A stretch of DNA of 64,000 nt from positions 71,586,877 to 71,650,876 of the forward strand of contig OY740768.1 in NCBI GenBank assembly GCA_963513935.1, written 5' to 3'. The position numbers and the translations under genes were made by a program. Source of the stretch: Aphrophora alni. Taxonomy: Eukaryota > Arthropoda > Insecta > Hemiptera > Aphrophoridae. Positions 51,600 through 62,044 of this stretch are shown here, piece after piece (within the stretch, counting starts at the first letter, position 1; each line of letters begins with the position of its first letter). The notes below the pieces were generated by a model. The model had not been told where the DNA came from. It searched no databases and worked only from the letters and a program-made list of their open reading frames with translations.

Positions 51600-52520
51600 A
51601 AAATATTTCACACCTTCATATTTAGACTTAAAATAACTTTTGTCTAATACAATTAAGTTTTATAAGCAAATTATACACTACACCAGATATGTAGACGACA
51701 CCTTCGTAATTTTAAACGGAACTATTGGACAAATAGAACAATTAAAAAATTATTTGAATGCAATAGACCTTGTAATTAAAGATACAATTTACACTGGAAA
51801 TCGAAAAGAAACCAAAATAATAATTCTGTATATATCTGTCATAAAACAATATGAAAACCTCCAATGCAAGATATACAGAAAGCCAATCACAACCGATATT
51901 ACAATACATTCTTATTCCCATCAAACATAATCTCAAAAAATGATACCCTATATTAGTTTCATCTTTAGGTTAATCACAATACTAGTGGATCCCCAAGACT
52001 GTCAGGAAGAATTGAACACAATTAAATATATCGCCATACAAAATGGTTAAGTTGTGCACACAATTGACAATCTTATAAAAAAAAATAAGAACGAATCCAG
52101 AAAACCTCATATAGAGAAAGCCAAACCCATCATCATTAGAACTAAGTATGAAAAATATTTTCCTAAAATAATCTTTAATTTTTCATTTATTAAATAGTAC
52201 AATAGCTTTTCCTACCAAGACCTCTAGAAGATCAAACAAGTTGACATAAGACGATTGCAATAAAAATATGTAGGTCAAACTGTGATGCATTTGGAGTGAA
52301 ATTTAAAAACAAACTTACCAAAAAAGACTATTTCATGTAGTAAATCAAATTATGGGGGCCATTTGATACATATGAACCACAGTTACATAAGCTTCACGAA
52401 AATTTGGAAATAATTTAATCACGCAAAGTAAGGTATATTTTTGAGCGTTGAAAAAGAATGTGAAATATATACATCATTCTAATTAGAAATAATATTAAAA
52501 AATTGAAGAATGTGAACGAG
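51600..52520 (+). pseudogene. Penelope-like element relic (YVDD box to GIY-YIG domain)
   Basis: Plus strand, one frame for about 700 bases. FYKQIIHYTRYVDDTFV puts the RT catalytic YVDD at about 51,688. YRKP..TDITIH follows at about 51,874, then a TAA (51,928-51,930). Next come DCQEELNTIKYIAIQNG, a TAA (52,048-52,050) and VVHTIDNLIKKNKNE. Two further stops precede KYVGQT (52,267-52,284), the second half of a GIY-YIG nuclease motif. In shifted frames the final part reads GHLIHMNHSYISF and ECEIY near 52,460, the expected C-terminus. The palm region before YVDD is missing. About six stops but few frameshifts make this the most readable PLE in the window. The 3' end with hairpins follows at 52,560-52,800. 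Confidence 0.82.
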
Positions 52521-52561
52521 TTATAAGCGATCAACAAAAATTTTAATCTAATACATTGTAT

Positions 52562-52800
52562 GGACACGGTGTCCGAGAAACCAACGAGAAACATGGTTAA
52601 AGGGCGGGAGATAACTAATTGATAGTTGCCGACCGGTAGCCAAATGCTACGAACCTATCAACTCTCCATAAATGTGTTTGTGTTGTATTGTGTTTAATTT
52701 ATTTTCATGTAGAGATAACCCCAGATGAGGAAGTAAAAAGTCTGATAATGGGATAAAAGTCCCGAAACGCGTAAGAAGAAAAAAGTGGTCACGTGACGAA
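52562..52800 (+). other. PLE 3' terminal region with nested hairpins
   Basis: This follows the PLE relic. GGACAC-G-GTGTCC is at 52,562-52,574. A nested stem-loop runs 52,619-52,661: TTGATAG pairs with CTATCAA, and inside it GTAGC pairs with GCTAC around a CAAAT loop. At 52,742-52,767, CTGATAA is followed by GGGA-TAAAAG-TCCC and then GAAAC. This differs from the hammerhead core CTGATGA...GAAA by one base and resembles the ends at 26.1 kb and 45 kb. GTCACGTGAC, a perfect palindrome, lies at 52,788-52,797. The elements are directly visible; ribozyme identity is an inference. Confidence 0.5.
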
Positions 52801-54451
52801 GTGAAACAAAACAAGCTAAGCAACTTTGTCTTATCACAAAGTAAATACAACTACAATAACATAATTTATAAAACACAAAACAAATTAAATAAATCTAAAA
52901 AATATTATTTTCATACAATTCATTACACTTTAACCACAATTCTAGACCTAATTATTGAAAAATAAAAATAATAAACCGAAAGGATGACAAAATGAAATGT
53001 AAACGTCAATACAAGGTGACAAACATATACATTTAAATTGCAGATGTAATAGAATTTGTGAGATTAGACTAAATAAACTAATTTTATATTATCAATGCAC
53101 TGTCATTTGTTTTTATTATTATAATAGATACTTTGTGTTTAACGTAGTGTTTATGAGTGACGACAATTTGACATTTCGTTTTCATGTCTGTGTGTTGGTT
53201 ACTTAGTTACGGTTAAACGTGCTTATCCGTTATAATGTCATTATGAAATTTACGAAAACGGTTCTTTTTAAATGGGAAGATTGATGTAGGCACAAGGTTT
53301 TTAGATTTCTTTGCAGTTTTATAATACTGGTACTCAAAACAGTTACTGCACGGTGTCAAAGTGGGTGTTATGATTTTATGGAATTGTTACATGGAACCTT
53401 CAAATTTAGAAATACATTGTATGGCCACTCATTCCATCTCTAAATTTTGTCAACATATTTTATCTCTTGGTTGTCAGGTTATGTTAAAACAGACCACACA
53501 CAGCTTTACGAATTCCTTTTTTCCATATTTTATCTCAAAGAAATACTTTTTTAAAGATATAGTTTTTGTTTTTTTATTTCCTGTATCAAAAATTAAATAA
53601 AAGCTTTAATATAGACAGAATAACAATATTTATTCACGCAAAATGAAGAATCAAACAATTTTGTATTCGGGCTATTTTCAAAAAATTAGGCTAATGAAAT
53701 GTTCCATTTCACATACACTTCTTTAAATGATTTCATTTAGTTGATAACTTACAGCAGATTATTTCTGAGCAATGCATTATTTAAAATGAAAGATAAATCG
53801 CTCTGCTACCATCGAAGGAAGTAACAAAATATTCATATTAAATAACAGCCTATACATCTTTAGAATAAAACCTTCTCGTCAATACTCTAACAAAGATAAA
53901 TCGTGTAGATGCTCAAACGTAAACTAAACGTCCTTGCAATTTTACTGGCAGGTTAAATCGGTCGAAAAATATTACGTTTATTCCTCTTAATTAATATATT
54001 TGAATGCTTATTCTAAAATATAATTTATACTACGCCTCTTACAAGCTTGTGAGTTCATGTTTCAAGTTATAGAGAAGTACGATTTTAATTAAATATAATG
54101 GTAGCAAACTGATTATTGTTTGCTACAGCTGGTGTTATTAATTATCGTGCTGGTGTTATGTACATTACAAACATGTTAAAAAATAACTTAAATGTCCCTA
54201 AATAGAATAACGACTAATCAAATTGGTCATATCAATAGTTACTGAATAAATTTATGGATAACATAATTAAAAGAAAGACGATCTTAGGAGCTGGCAGGAG
54301 ACTGAGAAAGCCCCCCCAACAAAGAAAATTAAAAATTCTAAATTTTATGATAAGGAATACAGTGTATTATTTAAATATAGTAATAGTTCAACATGAAATT
54401 GAAGAACAGATTATTTGAAACCCTGAATTTTGAAATGGCAGCGTAGAATTG

Positions 54452-54482
<31 letters not shown>

Positions 54483-56700
54483 AACAGAAAATGTGCAATT
54501 TAAAAAACTGACCCACTAAGTATTTTAAATTTATATTACATGGGATTGTATCACGGCACTTAAGGATGCGATTTTGATGTGTTATACGTATGTCTACTCC
54601 TACTTTTAAGGATCATTTTGTATTATTTTACAGATTTTGGTTCAAATAATTTCTTATTAAAATATTTAGTACAAATTCATTGAAAGAGTGAAAATAAAAT
54701 AACTTACATTTGATGAGATTTTTTCACCTTACATTAATACTGTTGGAATGTAGCCTATTACCTACATTAGTCGTTAAAAATGTTTCTTATGAATAGGATA
54801 AGAATTTATAAATTTATTTTGTGTATATAATTGTTTTGGAATTAATAGTAGAATATAAGTACAAATCAGTCATTAAATTATTAATTGTGTTGTAACGATT
54901 ACAATATGTATACTTAAACTAACTTATTAAACATTTCAAAAGGTTTTATTAATTAAAATTGATTTAAAACAAAGACTTGACTGAAACTAAGACCAAATAA
55001 AATAATTCTGGTTTTCACATTTTCAAAGATTATTTTACTTCAATTACTCATATCTTTTCTATATATCTAATTCATTTTATTTAAATGACAAAGGATTCTC
55101 TTATCCGTGCATTTAGAAAAGAGAAAAGAGAGTAATTGGACTGTCAAGCGGAGGTTAGTAAGGAATACTTAAATGCTTTTGAAAAAAATGAACAATCTAA
55201 AAAATATTCTTTCGTGTTCAGTGAAGCATTAGGAAAAGATAAATCCCCATTGATTTAGTTCTTTTGTTTTCCCAATCTCGTTATCATTATGTTCCAGTTT
55301 GTGAGATTATTTTGTCAAATTTATTTATTTATTATGATTTAAAAAAAATAATTTATTCTTTTCGATTTTCTATAGATTGAGAGGCAAATAAATTTGCTAA
55401 CTTTGTTTAAAAGGATCATTTTAAAAGTTAACTTTAAAACCTATAAGGTGGCCAAGATTATGTATTTATAAACTGTCATGTTGGAACACTTATCTACTAA
55501 ACGTGTTTCTTAGATCGTGAGTGAAAACCAAAATTACCATTAATAGCCTAATTTCTAGTCTACATTATTCAATAAGTTACAGGAGATATCTCCTGACAGC
55601 ATAAATTATCCAACCGTCCTTTATAACATTACATTCATTTAATAATAATAATAATTATTATATGGTTATAATCTTAACGTGACGTAGCTATTAAACGAAA
55701 AAGTAGCATAAAACTCATGATTATTTGAAACTTTAGTGAGATTTTGTGTAATTTAAGATATAAAAAAAAAAATTGAAAATATAATTTCTATTCAAAAACC
55801 AATGTTATGGATAATTCTCGCTTAGCTGTGTTTTATATATTACAAATAAAATAAGACATAACAAATTAAATTATATATTTGTGGTTTAAAATTTAATTGT
55901 TTACATAAAAGTAATATATTTTTATTTCAGACTTTAAAAATTAAAATCCAATTTCACCATTCACGCACACAGATAGCAAAACTCTCTTAATGTAATATAC
56001 AAGTATTAGCCTAAGTTTTTTTCTTTTATAGCCATTTATTTTATTTTTTTAAATAGAATTTTATAAATTGTGTTTTTTATTTTAATGTAAATTAAAAGCT
56101 GTTCATCAAAAGGTGCACTGTTTAGCTATAACGAAGATCCAACCTAATGTTTCCATAAACTGTACCTTACTATTTATATTAACGACTTATTATTGTACTT
56201 TGGAAATAAATATTGTCCTTTATTTCTTACTTTATGCGTAGCTTTAAACAAAACCTTAAATATAGAAAGTGATTCATATATGTTACCCTTCTGTTTTACT
56301 TGGAAATTAATTGTTGTATTAAATTTATGAATAGTCAAATAACAACTACCTTGAACTTCTTAAGTTGTGTAATTTTGGGGTTTTAAAATGTTGTAAATCA
56401 GCCATTTTTCTAATATGATAGCCAGATTAAAACTTTCTTATAGAAATACCTAGTTTTATGATGATTTTAAATTCTAAACGTAATTAGGACTTTTTCATTG
56501 TTATGTCTTTTTTGATGAATCGAAGTGTTTAGTATCTGCATACTCTCAATGAAGTGAAAAACAATATTCTAGGTGTTTTCATAGGTCTATTTTCTGTACC
56601 TAAACCATTTGAACATATGTTCATATTTTAACGTGAATAAAGTATAAAGACGTAAAAACTACTAGTAGTTTAAAATCAACAAATAACATGTTTCCAATGA
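52801..56700. other. Right part of copy B, AT-rich, no gene recognised
   Basis: Alignable with A at 53,255-53,440, 54,725-55,290, about 55,930-56,010 and 56,145-56,260. Between these is decayed AT-rich sequence and the A30 run. No protein family recognised. Confidence 0.4.
54452..54481. repeat. Poly(A) run, 30 bases
   Basis: Uninterrupted A run that may be the tail of a retroposon on the plus strand. No body or target duplication was identified. Confidence 0.95.
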
Positions 56701-56725
56701 ATTAAAATCAACATGTTTGTTTGTG

Positions 56726-57040
56726 TAACGAATCCACTAATATTAAAACTTACTGTGCTGGTTTATTTGTAGAGGCTCTGTTACATTTTAAAATGTTCAT
56801 GTATATATAAAAAGGTCCATATTATACAAAATACTTTTAAAATATGATAAATTCTGTGTAACTTTGATTATAGTCTAAATAATTCATCCGATTGTCCCAC
56901 ATCCTTTGTTTCCTCCTCCACATTCTGGACTAATATGTAAATGTCAGAACCATATTCACTAATCCGTACTTCTGAGTTACAGCATTGCATTCAACTGTCC
57001 CAGCATTGCATACGTCTCAGAATGTAAATTTAGTGTTTGC
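56726..57040. other. Conserved duplication block near the right edge of copy B
   Basis: Counterpart of 8,957-9,275. The string GCAATGCTG occurs twice here (read on the minus strand), unlike A. No frame open in both copies over the whole block. Confidence 0.6.
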
Positions 57041-57770
57041 TTATTATGTTTATTGTAATTTTTCTAATGGTCTTCATTTAAATTATACATATTAACTATG
57101 AAATGTAGGTTATTAGAGGTCACATTGCTTAACCCATTAGTTTTTATTTTAGAGGCTTCAAACCATATTATATTTTTTAGCTTTTAAGAAGTAATAATAT
57201 TTTACAAATTTTATGTAACAGTAGAATATAGTATGTAATAATATCCATTTCTTTAAGACACCGACAATTAAATATACCTGATGTTTACGATATCAAAAAT
57301 CCAGTATCCATACTTACTTCACATTTTTAATCATTTTTCTTTGCTTTACATAGCAGAATATAATATTGCACTTCTCATTTCTTTCATGACTGAACACGTT
57401 TTTATATTTACTTTGATGCCATGCCAGTAGTCTGTTCCTAACTATTTAAAATTTTCTTATTCCCAAATTATTTATATAAAACATATGTATATATTTATTA
57501 TTGTATATAAATGCATATAGAAACACTTCTTTCTACTTCAAAACTTGTCCCAAATATATAAACATCTAAATAATATGTATTATGATGATAAATTCTATTT
57601 ATTATTTTAGTAATAAATGTTTGTAATTAAAGAACCACAATTTTATTAATGAAGCACCATATCCAATGAGTGAATCGAAGCACTGAATATATGCGAAATG
57701 TACGAAATGAAATATGATTTCTGCTAAACGTACTTTTTAAGTAAGTTGTAAGTGTTGTCAATGTAGAACC

Positions 57771-57863
57771 GACTTGTTTAAATAATTCTGTAGAGTAGCG
57801 TTTCTCTTTTCAACAGGTGTACAATTTTGTGATTCTGTCTTAATACTTTCATTTATAGTAAAT
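57771..57863. other. Possible third copy of the core block
   Basis: This resembles the core at 2,336-2,463: ACTTGTT, AGAGT.GCG..TCT, TGTACAATTT and ATTCTGTCTTA occur in the same order and nearly the same spacing. It lies only about 550 bases after the right edge of copy B. Minus-strand frame after AAG stays open (TESQNCT...). Similarity is limited to this short stretch, so it may be a truncated third unit or a diverged family member. Confidence 0.35.
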
Positions 57864-59340
57864 CACCATCACAAATATCACTATCTCAAACCCTGAGTCG
57901 ACTCTGTAATTGTTTAAGCCCCAATGGGGATTGTACCTAGAAGATCTCTCTCGTGAACCAAGAATAACCAGTTTAGACAGGCAAAAGTTTATTGACTGAA
58001 AATTATTTATTATCAATATCTCCGACTGTTCAGTTCTAACTCTATAAAATTTGGTTACTCCCAGACTTGTATAACAAATCTATTATTTACTACGTTCAAT
58101 ATTATAACTTCTCCAAATGAACTATTTAGGATATGTAAATCATCAATGTTGTACTATTACTGGCAACATAACAGTGAAAATATAAACTTATTTTCCCATC
58201 TAATTTACAACTTCTGAATATCTGACTAAAATTGTGATGTATTAAAATTGTGTTTTATCCCAAACATTTTAATTGTAAAATAAAAACTTGCATTTTTTTA
58301 AATCTAAGATTTTTTTTATTTGTTTTCTGTAATTTTTAATAATATAGGCGTACTTCTTCTTCTAAATTTCTACTTTAATAAATTGACTGACATAACCTGT
58401 TCACTGTTTAATTAATTAGGTAATATAAATATATTATAGTACAGCTGATTTTTCGACTAAGATTTAAGGGCTGAGTCACTCTTGTTTTATCAACTGTTTA
58501 TCATCTATGTTTGTGTTAAAACCGAAAACTGGACGGTGACCATGTAAATGATGTCTATTTACTAGGCATTATTCATTAGAAAATAATATCAATCTCTTTA
58601 ACTTGAACGTTTGACTCGTTCCACTGGGGATCATTAATAATCTTGAAATTTGTATGATTTTTTTTTAAAATGCCACAAAACTCTGTTAAGAATTATTTTA
58701 ATTTACAATTTTATAGGTTTAAAACGAATTCATCTTTTTTACACTAATTAAATTAAAACCTAAAGATGCAAATAAAACCTCTAAAACGGAGACTACATTA
58801 ATGTTGATAGAATGAGTTTAATCATCTCAAAGGGGTAATATTTAGTCACCCCTTCCGCTGTGAGATAAATATTACATTGTTAAACAAAACATCTGCTCCC
58901 TTAAGGGGAAGAACTGTGTAAACTAAATATGCAGTTATAACATTGGTGTTTCAGTATAATTTACGACAACAAAGAACACAGATGTATCTTCTTCCACTAT
59001 TTATTTATAGTTCAAGTATTGTCACTCTACCTAGTTAAACAAAGTTTCTAAAGATAATGGTTGGGAGAAGATAATTCCTAAATTAAGACAATTTTATTTA
59101 CATTTATGATATGCCTTAACTTGTGTTGACTGAAATGATCAATATGGTGATAATATTTTACTTTATATGTATTTTCTTGCTAATCAATGAAAATGTAATG
59201 CAAATATTACGCTATATTTCACAACTGTACAATTAGTGATAGCCTGTGGTACAAAGAATCAGAAACAGACGACATAGAACCAAAATGTTAACTGAAATTT
59301 TTTTAAACAAAAACCTCGATTACTGCAAAACTACATGACA
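57864..59340. other. AT-rich sequence, nothing recognised
   Basis: No supported gene. A small inverted repeat (AAGGGGT...CACCCCTT) lies near 58,829-58,853. Confidence 0.4.
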
Positions 59341-59344
59341 GAAG

Positions 59345-59565
59345 AAATAAACCCCCCCCCCCCCAAAGTACAATAAACCACTAGTAACACAAAGACAGTA
59401 TAGTTATGTTTATTATAGCTAATAACTATAATAATAATTATAGTTAGAATAAACAAACTATACAGTTTTTGTATTGTTAGTGTTTTATTGTTGTTTTGGG
59501 AAATTGTTTTTCATTGAATATTCACCACAGTTCTCTAGTGATTCATACTTGACTGATGAATTAAA
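59345..59565. mobile_element. Second, diverged copy of the 33-kb hairpin element
   Basis: Imperfect inverted arms run about 59,380-59,432 and 59,437-59,485 (CACAAAGACAGTATAG.. on the left; CTATACAGTTTTTGTATTG on the right). The right flank up to about 59,565 aligns with 33,205-33,295 (GTTAGTGTTT.AT...GTTTTGGG, then a CTAGT.ATTCAT string). Here the arms are only partly complementary, unlike the perfect stem at 33 kb. A run of 13 C (59,352-59,364) precedes it. Confidence 0.65.
59352..59364. repeat. Poly(C) run, 13 bases
   Basis: The only long C homopolymer in the window. Alternatively a sequencing or assembly artefact. Confidence 0.85.
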
Positions 59566-59649
59566 AAATATAAAAATTTGGTTTATGGTTATATTTAATA
59601 TCTCGTATATCCAAATTTTGTCCAAGTAAAAGAAAACATATTTTAAGTT

Positions 59650-60050
59650 ATTCTAGAGTACTGTTAAGTAATCTACTATATAGATCTGTATCATATTCCA
59701 AATACTGGAATGCATTAACAATGTACTCTTTTATTAGATGCTCAATGGTGTGTGACCTCTTATAAATACAAGGTCTTTGATCATATCCCATTGAAATAGA
59801 TCCATTGCAGTAACATCTGGCGAGTGAGGAGGTATCTTACAAATTGTACGTCGACTCGTTATTTTCCCGTTGAAACTTAGTTCACGTTGTTCTAACGGGC
59901 TGGAGTGATGTAATAAGAAGGAGCACTATTGTGTTGAAAGAAAATTTCACGATAGTCGTATTGCGCTTCCGAGTGCTGGTACCACACCTATCTGTAGCGT
60001 ATCTACATATTGATGCTCTTTCTAAAGTAATCAATTGCATCCTTAGAAAC
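59650..60050 (-). pseudogene. DDE transposase relic (IS630/Tc1-mariner superfamily)
   Basis: On the minus strand the C-terminal half of an insect-type DDE transposase is readable in broken frames. EHQYVDTLQIGVVPAL is near 59,980-60,035, REIFFQHNSAPSYY near 59,915-59,955 and TSRRTICKIPPHSPDVTAMD followed by LFQWDMIKDLVFIRGHTPLSI near 59,745-59,865. After a frameshift, KEYIVNAFQYLEYDTDLYSR runs to about 59,665. Active relatives read W.QQDGAPPH, then WIGRRG...PPRSPDLTP.DFFLWG..K..VY; the D of PPRSPD, one of the catalytic triad region landmarks, is kept. Stops and frame changes make it inactive. The N-terminal part and terminal repeats were not identified. Confidence 0.75.
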
Positions 60051-61018
60051 CACACCAGATTAATTGAGTTGTTGCTATAAAATTAGATATTGATTATCTG
60101 GATATATTTATTTATATAAATATTAAATAATCTTCATATAGAAACGTTTGGAAGTTGTGTGAGTAGGTGGCGTGTTTTGATTACATTCAACCATATGCGT
60201 TCTTTGACATATTCTGCGCCATGTGAAATATCTTCTTGCAATGACCTGTATTTACTTTTCCCGCGATGTTAATGGTCCGCCTATTTTATGTATTCATGTC
60301 GCTGTTGATATAAGGTATCGCGAAATTAATACTCAGTCAAATGCGATTTATTTTCGTCCTTTTATGTTCTCTGAACATGGCTGAGTGTGATAAGAAATTT
60401 TTGAGATATTTTAGTTATTTTAATAGATTTAAAAAATTCGTTTAAATTTATTATACTTTTATTAATTAATCTCTTCTGTGGTATATTTTTATGCGTGAAA
60501 CATTGATTTGTTCACGTTATAATTTTCGATATTTAAAAACTTAAATTTCATATTTTTGTTCGTTTAATTTTGTTAGTACTTAGTAAAGATCAGTATATCT
60601 CATGTCAAAATTCTAATTGTTTTGTTATTTTTGAAAATTAAAACTTCATCGACTGGTTTGAGGCTTAAAATTTATAAATTTATTTCGACTATACTTTTTG
60701 ATTTCAATGTAATATTGTATGTCGTAATTTGAATTTTGTGAGATATTTAAAAGTTTTTGGTATTTATATTCTGAGGAAAATACTGGTCGTAAAATGTTTA
60801 TCTTTATTTAATATGTTGCACCCATAGAAAAAAATTGTTATAATTAAATATACGTAATTAATAAAGAGCTGCTTGTGGCCTATTATTGGTTTATAATTAT
60901 TCATTTATTTTATCGCCAGACTTAAGAATAAATATACTTTAATAAATAGATGGATATCCATTAATATTGTGAAACTCTAAGTGGTTTTACTTGTTCCGTT
61001 AAGTTTATATCCAGGAAG
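60051..61018. other. AT-rich sequence between two elements
   Basis: A GC-richer patch at about 60,150-60,390 may be the decayed N-terminal part of the transposase relic, but I could not match it. The rest is featureless. Confidence 0.35.
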
Positions 61019-61600
61019 TGTAACGATGACAGATCTCTCACTGCTTAAAAATAATCACATACCAAACTTTAATAACAAACCTGAAGGTTTTAGTTTTGTA
61101 AAATTAAGTTTGCAAATTTGTAATATTTATTATACCATTGTAATAATATAACATATTAATATATAGTATTTAAAATAATGTAATATTAATAAACACCCAT
61201 TTGAAAGTTACAATTACTGCAAACATTCCATTATATTACTCGTACAATGAAGAGGTATATTAAACATTTTTCTCTTATTCGTTAGTAGTTGTTTTTATGT
61301 AATTAATAACGACATTATAAACAGGTTGGTATTATTATTATTTATTTATGTTTTGATTACATAAATAGTCTATCGCAATTATTTTGAATCCTTATTTTAA
61401 TTTGCTTCATTTCATTTCAACTAACTTATAGAAACTTATTACCTACGTCATTACGATTTAATAGCTGTTTAACATTAATTTTATTAGTGGGAAAATGTTC
61501 CTCTTCTATAGTTTAATCTGTTTTTAATTATTTGTTTGATTTAAAATTATATATCTTAAATTCCATGTTATGTCTCGTGGTTTCAAACAGTTTGTTACTT
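61019..61600 (+). repeat. Putative 5' LTR of the Ty3/gypsy-type element
   Basis: The right boundary is set by the primer-binding-type sequence that starts at 61,599-61,600. The left boundary is tentative: TGTAAC at 61,019 would pair with GTTAC at 61,594-61,598 as short terminal inverted repeats, giving an LTR of about 580 bases. AATAAA at about 61,189 could serve as polyadenylation signal. The 3' LTR, which would confirm both edges, lies outside the window. Confidence 0.4.
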
Positions 61601-61645
61601 GGCGCCCAAACTTTGGTGTAAGTTGGCGCCCAACGGCAAGGCTCG
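61599..61645 (+). promoter_or_regulatory. Primer binding site region (tRNA-Lys type), repeated twice
   Basis: TTGGCGCCCAA occurs at 61,599-61,609 and again at 61,623-61,633, where it continues CGGCAAGGCTCGA. TGGCGCCCAACG is the complement of a lysine tRNA 3' end, a common minus-strand primer site in retroelements. The second copy matches further and is the better candidate; the first abuts the putative LTR end. Confidence 0.7.
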
Positions 61646-62044
61646 AAAAACGACGTTTTAAAATAATTTAAAACGACTTTTTGACAGCTAAGCAGTTATT
61701 GTAATCACTACACTTTGCTTGGTCTATGTTAGATATAAGTTTGTTAGAATCTATGAACATTGACCTTATATTTACCATACAAACCTGTATAGTCAGAACG
61801 AATAACATTTAGATAAGGGAAAGTGATAAACGGTTATGGTTCATAGTACGCTTTCAAAAGTGGTTTTAAAGGGGATAGAAAGTTACGGTTTAAAGGGAAA
61901 TAAATTCTAAACTTTTATCCTGCTTACGCGTAAATAAAAAATAATAAATTTACATAAAATTAGATGCACCGTCGTACGAAATAAATAAAAAAATATATAA
62001 TTTAATATAATTAGAAAACTTTTATAAATTAAAATAAATTCAAA

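Larger units (their letters stand above)
39340..57240 (+). repeat. Segmental duplication, copy B (expanded by insertions)
   Basis: Same-orientation counterpart of 1-9,480. Block spacing is close to that of A at both ends: 39,340-40,980 mirrors 1-2,470 minus the mariner relic, and 53,255-57,240 mirrors 4,915-9,480. The interval 40,980-53,250 is about 12.3 kb, against about 2.4 kb in A. The extra DNA includes two PLE remnants (45.0 and 51.6 kb), a young Jockey fragment (47.0 kb) and smaller repeats. Since A's left edge is cut by the window, the true start of B could be left of 39,340. Confidence 0.83.

Noticed and set aside
52647..52876. Minus-strand frames of 60-67 codons
   Set aside because: They lie antisense to the structured PLE 3' end and show no motif.
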